NCBI GenBank assembly: GCA_036924285.1
Contig: JAYKYS010000011.1
Location: 1,612,001 to 1,676,000 of the forward strand
Origin: Asterella californica
Taxonomy: Eukaryota > Streptophyta > Marchantiopsida > Marchantiales > Aytoniaceae
Direction: 5' to 3'
DNA: 64,000 nt
In this document: positions 23,293 through 35,640 of the stretch, piece after piece
How the letters are laid out: the number at the start of each line of letters is the position of its first letter
How positions within the stretch are numbered: the first letter of the stretch is position 1
Made by a program: the position numbers and the translations under genes
The notes under the pieces: model-generated
Told to the model about the DNA's origin: nothing
Seen by the model: the letters and a program-made list of their open reading frames with translations, nothing else
Databases searched by the model: none

Positions 23293-24158
23293 GAAATCCC
23301 GCAAATGGACGAGCGAAATTTGCAAGCAAAAGTTCATGGGGTTCACTGATTCATATTCCATTTTTTCGGGGCCGAAAGAAATGTAAATGCGCTTTCAAGG
23401 ATAGATACTGTCATCTGAGTAGCATTCACTTCTGGGGAACTCTTGTCCGCTTTTTGTTATCGGAAAGTAGATAAATATTATGTGTAACTTTCCTACTAAG
23501 TTATAAAAGAAATTGATTATATCTCTAAGTGTTAAGTATTAATTGGTCTTGGATTTGCCGGTGGATCCAGAAAATACATACAACATCTAGCTTCCGTGGC
23601 ACATGAAAAATAGTACGACTTCTGTAAGTTATATTTCAAATATTCTTTAGTGTTAAGACATTTCACTCTTTAATTCATAATTCTATAGTTGATAAAATCA
23701 AAAATCTAATTAAGTAATTACAAGTGAAAATATGAAATGGATTAAGGAATCAAAGAAAAGAAATTCTTATCATGAAGTTCTCTCGTAGTTGACATGTTTA
23801 TGACTGCTAGCCACTAGTCGTAATTGAGTTAAAAATTAAACAATAAAATCTGACCTGAGTGAAATCTTAACTAATATTTCACTGAAAAACTAACCAAAAT
23901 GCTCGACACTACGATAGTCAACACTAACCAGACAACATTGAAAGCTAGACAATAGTTGCACTAAATGTTGAATTGAGAGGGAGTCAACCTAGTAGCTTAG
24001 TGTAACGTTCGATTACAGATCTCTTAATCGAATCACTTGTCTGTAATAAATTTGTCGTCAAACATGAACATCTCTAAAGACAGTTATACTTGTTTGTCTT
24101 CAGATTCAGTTCTTCTAACTTTCGCTGATAAATGCACGATAGTTGATAATCATTAAAT
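23293..24158. other. AT-rich non-coding region
   Basis: No gene was recognised. It includes the second copy of a short motif shared with 6129-6158 (at 23430-23460). Confidence 0.4.
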
Positions 24159-24211
24159 CGATTTTGGACAATTGACTACTCCTCAATGGAGTAGTCAATT
24201 GTCCAAAATCG
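24159..24211. repeat. 53-nt foldback with 24-bp perfect stem
   Basis: The left arm 24159-24182 (beginning CGATTTTGGACAATTGACTA) and right arm 24188-24211 are exact reverse complements around a 5-nt loop. It is the most perfect foldback in the window. No flanking direct repeat was evident. Confidence 0.9.
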
Positions 24212-25464
24212 GGACCTAATAGGAGGTCTTAGAACATCTAAAGGGTTGCTCTGGCTTTGGATAGGAGGATATTCTGACCGTCTTTCCGCTACGGGTGGTT
24301 GAACTGGAATGGAGAGGATCAACGGAAGTAACAAACAAGACTACATTCTCTAGTGGGTGCTTGAAAATAAAAAAACAAGATAATTGTAGAGAAATCGAGT
24401 AAACATCAAACCAGACATTTCTAATTGAGCTTAAGCATATATATCAAAAAATAAATAAATCACGAGCCCATATACATTACCCGGGTTTGCATCGTCAGCA
24501 TTGATCACGGAGAGACCTTGAATCTTCTATTCTTTAATGGGAGTTCATAGCTTCACTTCCATGTCCTTTTGTGTCTCAATCCACTTGGCAACTTAACTTC
24601 ACATATTGGTTACATTTCAAGCCTCTAAAGTGTCAACGTAAATTTTAAACTTCTTGCGAAGGCATGTAAAGTGACATATAACTTTAAAAGATAACTTAAA
24701 CAAGCTAGAAAGCATGCATGGGTGACATGTAAGCGCAATGCATGAGCTTACACTCTATCCACATGACAAACTTAAAGTTGTGTACTTTAAACAACATAGA
24801 TAAATATGAAATCACTTGCACAAGCGTACGAGTGTTTGAACACAATAAAAAACATACTATCAACCTATTAGGACTCAAAATATATAACATAATAGTGTTA
24901 ACATCATACGCAAAGGTGTCAAACATATGCATAAGAAACTAGAAGTAATATTTAGCTAACTTCTAGAACTAGTAAACTCAAATGTTGGAATAGAAGTGTA
25001 GCATGTAGTCGTCAAATAATGCGCGTGGTTGGACAGGATTCATCCTCCTTTCACATTCCATGTTGTATGTTGCGAGGATCTATTTACCAAGTAAGTAGAT
25101 CCTCACATACGGAGTTCAAAAGGTCATGATTTGGATGTTTTGGACTAATTACTTAGTCTCTTTAGACTCTCTAGTTGGAAGATAACCCACGTGAGCGATT
25201 CGTGTTCTCACTGTGGGAGGTCAGCATTGGTCTGAACCTTATCTTGTATTCTTTTTTTTACTATATAAAGCATAGAAATGTATCTCCAAAGGCATTCGAG
25301 TTTTCACTCTAGAGTCTCGTCTTACAATGATATCAGAGCACAGAACTCTAAGAGAGCGGATTACTCCTCTTAGAAAGACCTTTGATCGAGGTGCCTGATA
25401 ATTGAAACTCTGAGTGCATCAGAAGGTTAGTCTCAAGTATAGGGGTGTATAAGAGAGTTATGTT
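24212..25464. other. AT-rich region, probable 5' flank or LTR of element E
   Basis: It contains a TATA box (CTATATAAAG at about 25262) some 200 bp before leader ORF1 of element E. A 9-bp inverted repeat GAGGATCTA/TAGATCCTC lies at 25074-25104. The motif GTCTTAC before the ORF also appears at the matching place in the element B LTR. LTR edges could not be defined because no second copy is present. Confidence 0.35.
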
Positions 25465-25653
25465 ATGACCAGAGGTAGATTTCAAACCTCAGAATATCTA
25501 TTTTTGAATCTTTTTCACATCAAACTTATGTATCTACGTCGTGAGCATTTTCGAGTTTATCTTATCTACCATTTCGATGAGAATTTTATGGATCAAGTGA
25601 TGAATTCTTCAATCTCGGTGACTATTCTAGTAGTGATGTATGCGATCAATTGA
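25465..25653 (+). CDS. Leader ORF1 of element E (novel LTR/leader protein family)
   Basis: The 62-residue frame matches ORF1 of elements B and D. The shared core is LFHIKLMYLRREHFRVYLIY, then HFDENFMDQVMNSS. In B the equivalent reads PFHIKLHLIHRDHFRQWFVV, then YFGEEFMGRMIDS. The N-terminal extension has the same length (21 residues) as in B. It ends in TGA where B has a Trp codon (WDLTVYILL). Reading on gives DLIVYIVI and then TAG, aligned with the conserved ORF1 stop of B and D. So this copy carries one extra nonsense change near its end. Function is unknown, and I see no catalytic motif or membrane segment. Confidence 0.6.
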   Translation: MTRGRFQTSEYLFLNLFHIKLMYLRREHFRVYLIYHFDENFMDQVMNSSISVTILVVMYAIN

Positions 25654-25686
25654 GATTTGATCGTCTATATCGTGATTTAGTTGAGC

Positions 25687-25800
25687 ATGGATCTAAACAT
25701 ACATGACCTCCCGTTTCAACGAGGAGGTCAACGACTCATGGGAGTAATCGAGAATTGGATTTCTCGGATGAATTTTTATTTGTGATTTTTCAATACGTAA
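25687..25800 (+). pseudogene. Leader ORF2 remnant of element E
   Basis: An ATG at 25687 is in frame with ORF1, exactly 74 codons after its start. It opens MDLNIHDLPF, matching MDLNYPANIPF of element B. Similarity then shifts frame, with SDEFLFVIFQYVNN in a neighbouring frame lying where B has FGEEYYNQVMASS. The copy is decayed. Confidence 0.5.
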
Positions 25801-25859
25801 ATAATTGATCACGTAGTGGGAGTATTTGTGTATGGGTACTTGAACGATAAAGCTCTTAC

Positions 25860-27780
25860 GTGATACGATGCATGAGAGAGACGTTGTTGGTTGAAGAGAT
25901 AACAATAACGTGGACTGCAATGCAAGAAGATCTGTTAAAGAATTTCCAATCTGTGGATTTTGTAAAAATGGCTCGAACGAAGATATGGAGATTGAAACAT
26001 AAGAGAAGTCTTCAAGAGTATGTAGAGGCGTTCCTCGACTTGCAAGTTGCAATCATCGATATGAATCCAGCGGAGACTCTTGATAATTTTAAGAGGGGTT
26101 TAACGAACGAATTCGACAAAAGATAATGGTGCAAAATCTACGCACAGTTTGTGAAGCCATCGCGTGCACTCAGAGAATTGCTAGAGCATTAGGAGGAGGA
26201 GAAGTGATGATTCCACCAATTTCATAAAATCGACTCGAAACACAATATGCAAACGGATCTACACCTATGGAGTTAGACAACATTCGCTATCAACCACGAA
26301 AATTTCAAGGTGGAGATCGTCGAGGTCGACATGAAGAAAGATGTCAAGAAGCTCATAGAGAAGAAGGTGTAAGGAATGTCGCACCTCAACCAAAGCTACG
26401 TCAATGTTACAATTGTGGACGATTTGGTCACATAGTTGCAAATTACTGAACTTGCTTCCCAAGAGATCCAAGACCTCCATGTCGTCGACCTCTGAATCAT
26501 CTGAATGAAAGAGAAGAAAATGAAGAAGTTGAGGCAACATCAGAAAATGAAGAACACCAGTAAATGCATCTCGAGGCCTTACTAGTTCAAGGAGAGAGAA
26601 GAAGACGAAGGAAGGAGATGGAGATTGACAAAAAATAATGCGTTGTTGATTATTGCGGATAGAGTCTTGGAAGGGACCCATGTGAGAGTACTAATCGATC
26701 CAAGTGCAACAAAAACTTTCTGTCTTGATCGACTATATGAAGTTGAGAATGAAATTAGAAAGTGACGAGAGTGAAGAGGTGAAACTACTCAATGGACAAA
26801 CCGAGAAGATTGAGTCTTTATCTCGAAAGATAGAACTTACTTTAGATGAATATCAAAGAGATTTTGAGTGACGAGTGATCAAATTAGCTCGTTATGATGT
26901 CATATTGGGTATGTCGTAGGTTTAGAAGTACAATACTGAAGTGGATTGGGGAAGAAGAGTGGTGAAAATCATACAGTGGAAAATCTTTGGAGATAGAGTG
27001 AGATCTCGAAGACGGAACTTGTCTTCGTATGTCATACGTAATACCGACGTTTGTTTTTTAAATTTAATAATAGAGATCTCGAGTGCACAACTCGATGAAC
27101 ATATTCCAGAAAGCTTGACAAATGTGATAGCGAAATATATGGATGTCTTTCTCGATGATCTTTTTCCAAGGCTATCACCAAAACGACAAATTGATCACAA
27201 AATCGAGGTGATTCCAGAGAGCACATCTCCTTGTAAAATCCTATATCGACTAGCACCACATGAATTGAAGGAGTGCAAAGCACAAATTGAAAAGATGTTG
27301 CAGAAAGGGTTTATCCAACCCACAGTGTGATCATATGGAGCTCTAGTCTTTTTTGTGAAGAAAAAAGATAACAGTCTACAGATGAACATCGATTATCAAG
27401 CACTCAATCCATAGACGGAGAAGAATAAATATCCATTACCTCGGATGGATGATTTATTCAACCAACTTGAAGGAGCAAAGTACTTCACAAAGCTAGATTT
27501 ACGGATCGGTTACAATCAGATCAAGATTATCGATGAAGATGTAGAGAATATTACTTTTTGAACAAAGTATGATCACTTTAAATACTTAGTGATGCCACTT
27601 GGTCTCACAAATGCACCAACCATCTTCATGGATTTTATGAATGACATATTCTGACTTTACTTAGACGGATCGATCGTTGTGTTTCTTGACGACATTCTAG
27701 TCTATAGCAAAATTATGAGAGAACATGTACACCATAGAGTTGTTGTAACAATAGATAGATTTTGAAAATCGCTAACGCAT
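25860..27780 (+). pseudogene. Decayed Ty3/gypsy gag-pol (element E), truncated in reverse transcriptase
   Basis: The order is gag, protease, reverse transcriptase, as in Ty3/gypsy elements. Gag begins near 25860 with a retrotransposon-gag-like helix region (SLQEYVEAFLDLQVAI). The zinc knuckle reads CYNCGRFGHIVANY (near 26402), with the last Cys changed to Tyr and a stop straight after. A protease relic LIDPSATKTF lies near 26690. The RT region (27120-27780) has FFVKKKDNSLQMNIDYQALN, then [26 protein letters not shown] and the catalytic FLDDILVYSK. Many in-frame stops are TGA where the family has Arg. RNase H and integrase are missing: similarity ends near 27780 in unrelated sequence. No 3' LTR was found. 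Confidence 0.85.
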
Positions 27781-30700
27781 ATCCCCGCAATTCCACTGCA
27801 GGGGTAACTCTTGGTTATAAAAAGTAACTTCGTTTCACCTAGAGTCCAGAGTAGAACTTTATCTATAAATGTCGCTTGTGTATATCCGACAAGAGTCGAG
27901 CTCATTGTTTACAGCCGCGGGAGTCTTGGTATAAACTCACCACACACCAAAAACCGGAACTTACCAAGACTCCTAGACTCGGTAACTGCTGGTATTGTAA
28001 ACTTGCCGCTGCTGACCAAATCTATCGAGATTTTCCGAGGAAAATGTCTACATCTCAGTGTAGGTTTCGTCGGTTTTCCGACGAGGGTCTACATTTTCCG
28101 ATTTCCCACAAGTTCTTGGTTTTCACCACAAAACTCCCGGAGCGGCGGCGGGACCAAGGTCATATCTGGTCCATTTTGTTCCACGGCGATTTCTCCAAGG
28201 ACTGCTTTCAACTTCATTGTTCAGACAGCCTCGTGATTTACGATTTTCCTCTCCTTCGCTCTGCTATGCTTCTTATCATTCACAAGATTGTCTCATGCTT
28301 TCGACTTGATATATAGTTGACGTAAAGATAAGGAGCGGGTAAGCTTCAGTTGTCAGAGAATGTCAGAGCTAAAATCTGAAGTCTCATCTTCATACAATTA
28401 TAGCTCAACTATAGAACTACTCGACAATGTGAGTTCTCTATATTCTACGTACCCAACGTCTAGATCTGTTCAACAAAAAGAACAGCCGCCACTCCCGTGG
28501 ATATCTAATCCGAGTATAGATATACACCAGGACTACAGATCACAGTGTGTATTTCATCGATCAACTTCACAAGTTTTCCGTTCCTTATGTCCAGGATGAG
28601 CAAGAGCAGGAGACCAGATCTAGAGAGAGGCTTGGGGAACAGAGAAAACGCACTCCATTTGCACTCTCTGTTCTCTCATCCTCTTCAGAACTCGACTGCG
28701 CCTTAGCTTCAGGAGCTCGTGGTTTATGCTTGCAGCGTTGAGGTACTATATTCTCCATGATATCAATTTGTCTTCCTCCGCTCATTTCGATTATGCTTTC
28801 CTCGTTACAGCACAGGAGCGAGGAAGAAGAGCTGCATGCAGAAGAAGCATCCGACCTGACATGCCGTTTGTTCCTTTCCTGCTGTGGTATCGTTTGCATA
28901 GTGAGTTTGTCGTAAAGTGAAAGTACTGTACTTTACACCGATTCTTCACTGAAGACAGCCTGATGGTTCCTTCATGATCACACTGTGAACCAGCATCGCA
29001 TGATCAGTAGCAGATTGACGCTCCTGGATCTGCTCTCTCCTTCAGATGGGCTGCTGTGAACTCCCGTACGTGCAGAAGTACCAGTAAGTAGAGAGCCTCA
29101 GCCCCTCGAGTAGGATCGACTGATTCTTTCTCCAGAGCCGGATCGGATCTTCGCTAGCAGTTGGATCGTCGTGACTCGTGATCGGGGTCTTCGCTATAGG
29201 ATCCGTTGTAGCTCCCGAAAGCGAATGTTTTTTGGTTCAGCTTTTGTCGAGAGCTTATAGTCCATGCATGTATCGAGATTAGAGACTATTGTAGAAGAAA
29301 GTTGATATTTTTCTCATTAGATGGAATAGAAAAGATCCAGTCAGCGTGAAATTCTGAGAATCTGAGATGTGGAGCTGAGAATCTGAGATGAGTGTCACAG
29401 TGCTCGGGGAGAAATACTTGAGATACCAGGAATATCCAGCAATCAAAGATACTAACCGGTTTTATGGATCGGTTGCCGGTTTTGTTCCCAAAACTAAAGG
29501 GTAGTTTGTCGGTATCTGTTAGTTTCTGCCGGTAAGAATTCTTACTAAGTACAATTTCAACCCGCTATTTCCCGAAAGCCTCCGGTTGATCTTCCAAGTA
29601 AGTCCGGTTAGCCTGAGGACTAACGTCTCCTCTTAGCTGTCGTTCGGGAACATTCAACGGGCAGAAATCCTGGGCGGGAAACGAGCTCCACGACAGGAAG
29701 ACAGTTTTTTACTATTTTCGAACCTCTAGCCACTCCACGAAATTGCATATTAATGCCATTCTTTCACGGGTGCCAAAATTTTGGTTTGTCACCCGTCTTG
29801 TGAATTAATTGCATAATGGCTGAACACTTTGGAGTCGAGAAACGCAGTAGTATGGATGAAACCAGATGGATGGACGACTGGCAATGACTGGACAAGACAT
29901 GTGATTGTTACGCGAGGCGCATTTGCGTTCTTAAGGTGCTCTTGCTTGCTGCATACATCAGACCCTCCTTCTTCGCTACTTGATATTATCTTGTCGATGC
30001 TCTTGATGCACATATCGCGTGTCTCTTTGCTCGATTGAACAAAAATCGATGAACTAGGTCAGTCTTTTCCTGCTTCACTGCACTGTGCGAGAGAGGTTGT
30101 CTCTCATCCTCGTTGATTGATTCTAAATTGGACGACCTGAACTATAAATGTTTATGTTGCATATCCATATCTTTTATGTTGAGTCCATGACGAATATTGT
30201 GAGAATAGAATTATGGTTGTGTATTCGATGCACAAGGACCTCCCTATATCGATGTTCTTCAGAGAAAGACGAACCAACAATCCACTTGGGACTCGTTTGT
30301 TCAAACGCTGTAAACTTTTGTAGCGACATTGATAACGGTGATCCATACGATGATGAGGACAATTCTTCCTTTGTTGATGTAGTGGTGAAGATCGCGTGTG
30401 TGTCCGATAACTTTTTAGATGTTGTGAAGGAGGGTGTTGACTCGAAAGAGCTCCGACAATGCTCGCTGACGGCTAGAATCAACCTACAATTGTCTCATGA
30501 TTTGTTGATCAACTCAAGTTTGATATGAGCACTGGCACCGCCAAGTGACTGCGATGTGACTATTTAAGAACAGAAATATGTTTTGTTCATTAAAGACTAT
30601 TTGGAAACCGACACCGAGTGCACAACATAGTATTATTGGAGCTTTCAGTATGCTCGTCCCTTGACGAACAGGAAGAAGTTACATGTGTGTACTGTATTAT

Positions 30701-31049
30701 TGTGGTCGAGTTGGAGTCGAGACGGTCGAGCTTCATCGCGATAAGAGTCTGAAAGTAGCAACTTTGCTCGGCAGCCTGATAAACGTAAAGCCATCTCGTG
30801 TTTCCTTTGCAGGGATTCAATGAAAACATATATTGATGTTCATGAGAAGGTTGGTGTCTTGCTGATCCAATATCTTTGTCAGCACGAGAAAACTCAGTTT
30901 CGTGAGATGAATATCTCTATTGTTGTCATTGACTATTTCGAGAAATCTATGCATAATAGTTTTCAGAAGATTGAATTATATCATACTCTCTGGATAATGC
31001 GTCTAATCGGTCCTGTCATCCACGCTCTCAAGTAAACAATCATATAAGT
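27781..31049. other. Region without recognised genes
   Basis: The first 550 bp hold overlapping plus-strand frames (27811-28236, 27876-28316) without motifs and may be LTR-like filler. Frames at 30148-30528 and 30820-31035 may be decayed 5' parts of the MULE transposase that follows, but I could not match them. Confidence 0.4.
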
Positions 31050-32464
31050 ACTATTGTAACCCGGACTATATTCGCAATGTCATTGACCAACTTGCTTCAA
31101 CATCTGAATTGACAGCGATAAGTATTCCAATCAAGACTTTCATCTTATCGTGTTCTGAATGACAAGAAAGCATCTGTGTTCGGGTTTATCACCCCTATCT
31201 TTGACAAGGTTGAGAATATCACAAAAATTATGCTCGATAACACATTTAAGACAAACCAGGTCAAATTTGAGTTATTTGTTGTCAATGTCAACATTGATGG
31301 ATTCTGCTTATTGTTATCATATATGTTCTAAACTCAAAAACTTGATGATAAAGCTAAGAGAGTGACTTTATCTCAAGGAGATGGTTAACGCATTCGTGTG
31401 AATGCTCTTATATCATGGTTCGAAGTAATGTACGTGAAAGACGTGAAGACGATGTTTGTCTTTTCTGATAAAGACATGGGGCAGATTTGAGCCTTGCAGC
31501 GAGTATTTACATGGACCTATGTTCAGTTATGTTTGAGACATGCTCATGCAGCAGTAGAGACTCGCGTTCGTCAAGTGAAACGACCAGTTTTGAATTATGA
31601 TGCACAGTTTGCTTCATTGTTATTCTCATGCATCAATCCTACTTGGACTGTGGGTGTGACAATCTCTGAGAACATAGCTCCGATGGAGATGCAACATGAG
31701 ATCAACTTGTGATTTAGTAGATATTTTAACATGCATCAGCTAATTCTTGTCAAATAAAGTGTGTATCTTTCTGCAGAGCCACTTTACGAGGCTTGTGTGC
31801 AAGAAGTTTATACATGATATTACAGTAGTGAACTGGTGCACTTGTATGTCTATATGTAGAATGAGTGATATGTTCTTGACAAGTGGACTCTGTTGGCTCG
31901 ATTGTCGAAGCCAATGCTTTGTATGTCACGAACCACTAACATCATTGAGTCGTATTGGAGAAAACTCAAGTATGATTATAAATATTCATGTAATAGACTT
32001 TGACTAGACAGATTGTGTGAGATTTTGACAGGAACATTGATTAGAGATTTGCAAATTGATGTGAGTCAGATGCAGAATGATCGTTTTTTCTTATCATGGA
32101 GGAGAGATTTTTGTATGTCTTGGAAGAAATGCTCGGAGTCAAGCATTACCCTCGGGATATATTGCGTTACGAGACTAATCTTGCGAAGGGGGTTGTAGTT
32201 ATCATGTATTTCTTAATGATGCTTATTTTTCTTGTAAGCATCTGGTACATACTATCATCTAAAACATAGCAGTTCACTCGAGTTTCTAGACACCACGCCT
32301 GGATATGATTATCCTTTGATCGAATTTGGACCCAATGGTTTAATACTAGAGCGTCACAACATATTCTTAGAGAATGTTCTTTGGTCTCAAGTAATCGAGA
32401 TAGTAGATATTGATGATAATAACTCTAGCTATTTTTCTGAGGGTGATGTTGAGCAAGATAGTTG
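31050..32464 (+). pseudogene. Decayed MULE (Mutator-like) transposase with SWIM-type finger
   Basis: In different frames the region reads RVLNDKKASVFGFITPIF, then MLDNTFKTNQVKFELFVVNV (31170-31331), the start of a MULE DDE domain with its first Asp in DNTFKTN. Farther on are SDKDMGQI (second Asp) and QRVFTWTYVQLCLRHAHAAV, which matches the family's EVFP..LLCLWHV pattern. Near 32195-32260 the frame CSYHVFLNDAYFSCKHLVHT ends in the C-x-H of a SWIM zinc finger, common at the C terminus of MULE and FAR1-like proteins. An acidic tail follows to a stop near 32463. Frames change and stops interrupt, so it is inactive. Terminal inverted repeats were not identified. A domesticated FHY3/FAR1-type gene is excluded by the stops. 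Confidence 0.6.
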
Positions 32465-34305
32465 ATGATTCATATGACAAAGTACTTGATTGATTACGAC
32501 GTAACACTGCAAGAGTAGAGAATTTAAGCATGAGAGAGCAAGATAAATTCTTATTCTTAAGTCGAATGGATAAGATCGTTGCTATGTTGAAAGACGACTT
32601 GATGAATGTGAGATGATGCTCAATACTCGTACACAACAGGCGACTTTTACTACTAATGGTCTAGTTGACTTCTTCGGTAAGTCGTCATTATTTTGGTAAA
32701 TTTTTGTTATTTTGGTAAGTTCTTTGATCATTTTATACTAAGTTTTGTTCATTTGATTAAACTCGACATCTTATTTCTTGTCATGTACGTTTGTTGTCTA
32801 CAGTCGATTGGATGAGATGCGAAAGAGAGATGTTTACGAAATTTGTTGTGTTGGGTTGTGGGTTGGGTTGGTTGTGCGAGGGGGAGGAGGGATGGCAACT
32901 TTTGTCTTCAAGTGGTGAGACACGTAGGTTCAATTCTTGACAAAGGTTCTACGTCAATTCTCATTTCTGGAGACCTAATGTCGTTGTTTTAAAGTTCAAG
33001 CAGAACACCGATAACTTATCAAAATATGCGTACATAGTTCAGATTAGGAGACAGATACTGGTTCCTTATTATGTTCTTGCGAAGAGCAAAAGCAAGTTTA
33101 AACAAGCAAGAAAATTGAATGCTATCAAATGTGAAACACAAGTTATAACTTTGAATTTCAATCCGAGCATCTTATCATCGAGTTTATTTTTGTCTCTGTC
33201 AATTACATTCGCGATGTAAACTTTGAATCTACATGGTGTTTCTTAAGGTAAGCTGTCTCGTAGAGACTAGTGCACAAAGCGATTATTCCTGAGACTAGTC
33301 ATCTCATATAGACTGGTGCACAGAGCACTCGCAATTGCTACATGATGATTCATGACCATTATGAAATTCTTTAAGATAAGGAACTCGCTCTCTGTCAGTG
33401 AAAAGTGGATCATCAACATCGCACAACTCACCTAATTTTTCCATCTCTCATCGTGAGCACCTTCAACCACAAGTAAATTGTCGTCCAAATCGTTGATCTT
33501 ATGAATGGATCTGGTCAAAAGTCGCTACAAGAGAGCTCAAGGTCTTAATCATTTCACGCGTCTACTCTCCTAATTTTTCCAATTTTGTGATCATTTCCAA
33601 CAAGCGTTTCTCGTGATGGCTCATTTTTCTTGTCTCGCTACTTTCATTGTTGTCCATCTATACAGAAGAGACTCGCAGTCGCTAAATGAGACTAAATGTT
33701 TCTTCAAAGACTAAACATCTCTTTGCTCGTGAAATGTAAACAATGTGCGCAATATGCGATCACTTTCGATTCGATCATATATCGAACTTCATCTACAACT
33801 CGATTGGAGCAATTGTTGATGCGCGTGCGAGGAATGTCATTCTTTTTACGAGCTCTTACGTCATGATTGTGTTAGAGGTCTTAGGAAACGAGCTCTCATC
33901 TCTCTCGTTCATCTAACTTCAAAATTCAAACGCTCATGACAAAAAACTCTTCGTCAACAATAGCTCTCTCACACTCGTAATTGAATGATCTTGAGAAATT
34001 GAGCATCCACCACGATAGACTCTAGAGACATTGCAATTGATGCAAATGCGAATTATGACGCACGTGAAAGGATGACATTAATCTATCATTTTGATTCTAT
34101 TCTCGTATGTAAAGAATCTTTGTGTTACAGAATCCAAGCATTTGACTCTTGCCTTTTATTACTTGTTCTATGATTTCAAGGACTATCATTTAAGTTGTTA
34201 TTATTTCTTCTTTTTTTTTCTTTTATAACTTGATAGCTAAGCATTTTTCCGAAATGAATCTTTTACATCCTTAGTAACGTGAAGACAAGACGAGGATTTC
34301 GATGT
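32465..34305. other. Region without intact genes
   Basis: A possible minus-strand gag-like start is listed separately at 33562-33657. The right end is the pre-insertion flank of element A. No other gene was recognised. Confidence 0.4.
33562..33657 (-). pseudogene. Possible start of a decayed retroelement gag or coiled-coil frame
   Basis: From ATG 33657 the minus strand reads MDNNESSETRKMSHHEKRLL, then EMITKLEKLGE and a TAG. In frame after the stop it continues TREMIKTLSSLVATFDQIH before breaking up. The heptad-like pattern suggests a coiled coil, as in gag N termini. Assignment is tentative. Confidence 0.25.
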
Positions 34306-34309
34306 ACGT
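34306..34309. repeat. Target-site duplication of element A, left (ACGT)
   Basis: ACGT directly abuts the LTR edge and is repeated at 46599-46602. Confidence 0.85.
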
Positions 34310-34900
34310 TATCGTGTCAGATATTTTGTGCGTGAAGGATGTCCAGGAAAACGCGAGGTTCCTGGTTGTGGAGATGCTGTGTGCCAAACAGAGACAAGAC
34401 AGAGAAGAACAACCACGAAAAAGGAATGCTGCGATATATACCACTCTGAAAGTATGTACACTGTCGATTCTTTCTCCAAACAGCACAAAACTGAGGAAAA
34501 GACCAGAGCGGTCTGTAACCTACTTCAGAAGCCCTAAAACAAACCCCTGAAACGTAACCCTAGTCTGAAATCGCCAAAACATAGCTCAAAGCAAGAGGAA
34601 CTTCTCTTTGCTAACAACCAGAGCCACAACAGTATCATGCGATCCAAACCCAAGTCCAAACCACATCCACACACTAGCTCTTGGCTAAAGCTAGCTACCA
34701 CAAGCTATACACAACCAACTAAGTCCTTAACGAACTCAAAAGGACGAAACCTGTAGCGAAGGAACCGAAAAAGACCTATCTGGGAACTTTCTCCTTTCGC
34801 CAAACGATCTTCAAATGTTGATAGGGTCTCCTTCCCTGACTCCGTTGGCCCAAGAAACCTTCAGATCCGGCTCCCGATAGTTGAGATATCGCTAATTTTC

Positions 34901-35640
34901 GGTCGCAGGTGACCGAACCTTCAAAAACTCCTCCCTGCGGCTTAAAACCGCTCACACCGCACAAACGGATCGTCTAAACTGATATCTGTCTTCGCTGGTA
35001 GGTAGATCTGGCTACTCTGAACCCAACAAGACTCCAAACAAGCCGTTTGGAGTTCCCCTTGCAAAACTACTCGAGAAATTTGGTCGCAGGCTACAAAAAA
35101 CTGACGTAAATCGGCTCCCTGCGGCTCAAATTTGCTCACCACACCCAAACCAACAATCCAATTCACTTACAGTCTTCTCCTATGCGTACATGAGGACTCC
35201 CTGATCGCGTAGGCACCAAGAACGAAGAGCTTGGCTCACCGATCGCGAAGAACAATCCAATCTCAGGTCGCAGGCGATGAAAACCTGACGCAAGCGCTTC
35301 CCTGCGAGCCAATTTCTCTCACAACTCTCAAACCGCCCGATAAAACTTTGTATCGTCTTCAATTTCCTGAAGAACTCGTTGTTTTGATCCCGATGGATCC
35401 AAGGACAGCAAGTTTGGACTCCGGAACGGCCCGAACGGTCCAACTCTCCTTACAGGTAACTGAAAACCCCAATTCTGCTCCCTGCGTCTCAATTTCTCCC
35501 AGAACACAACCCCCGATCCGTCTCTTCAAGAACCGTCTTAACCTGTGCGTAGCCTGCACAGATCTGAACCCGATGACACCTTGCGCGCGTGTATTGGACT
35601 TCCCAATTCTCCAAAACATCCACCGACAGGTCGCAGGAAC
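34901..35640. repeat. Diverged tandem array in LTR A, period about 183 bp
   Basis: GGTCGCAGG recurs at 34901, 35082, 35266 and 35629. CTCCCTGCGG-like sequence recurs at 34931, 35115, 35297 and 35478. The constant spacing of 181-184 bp shows four to five old tandem units, much diverged between the anchors. The same array is in the 5' LTR (from 42811). Confidence 0.75.

Noticed and set aside
25331..25339. TATCAGAGC, resembling the initiator-Met primer site of Copia elements
   Set aside because: It lies upstream of the leader ORFs, in sequence that resembles the element B LTR interior (GTCTTAC context), and the element has gypsy gene order. Most likely chance.
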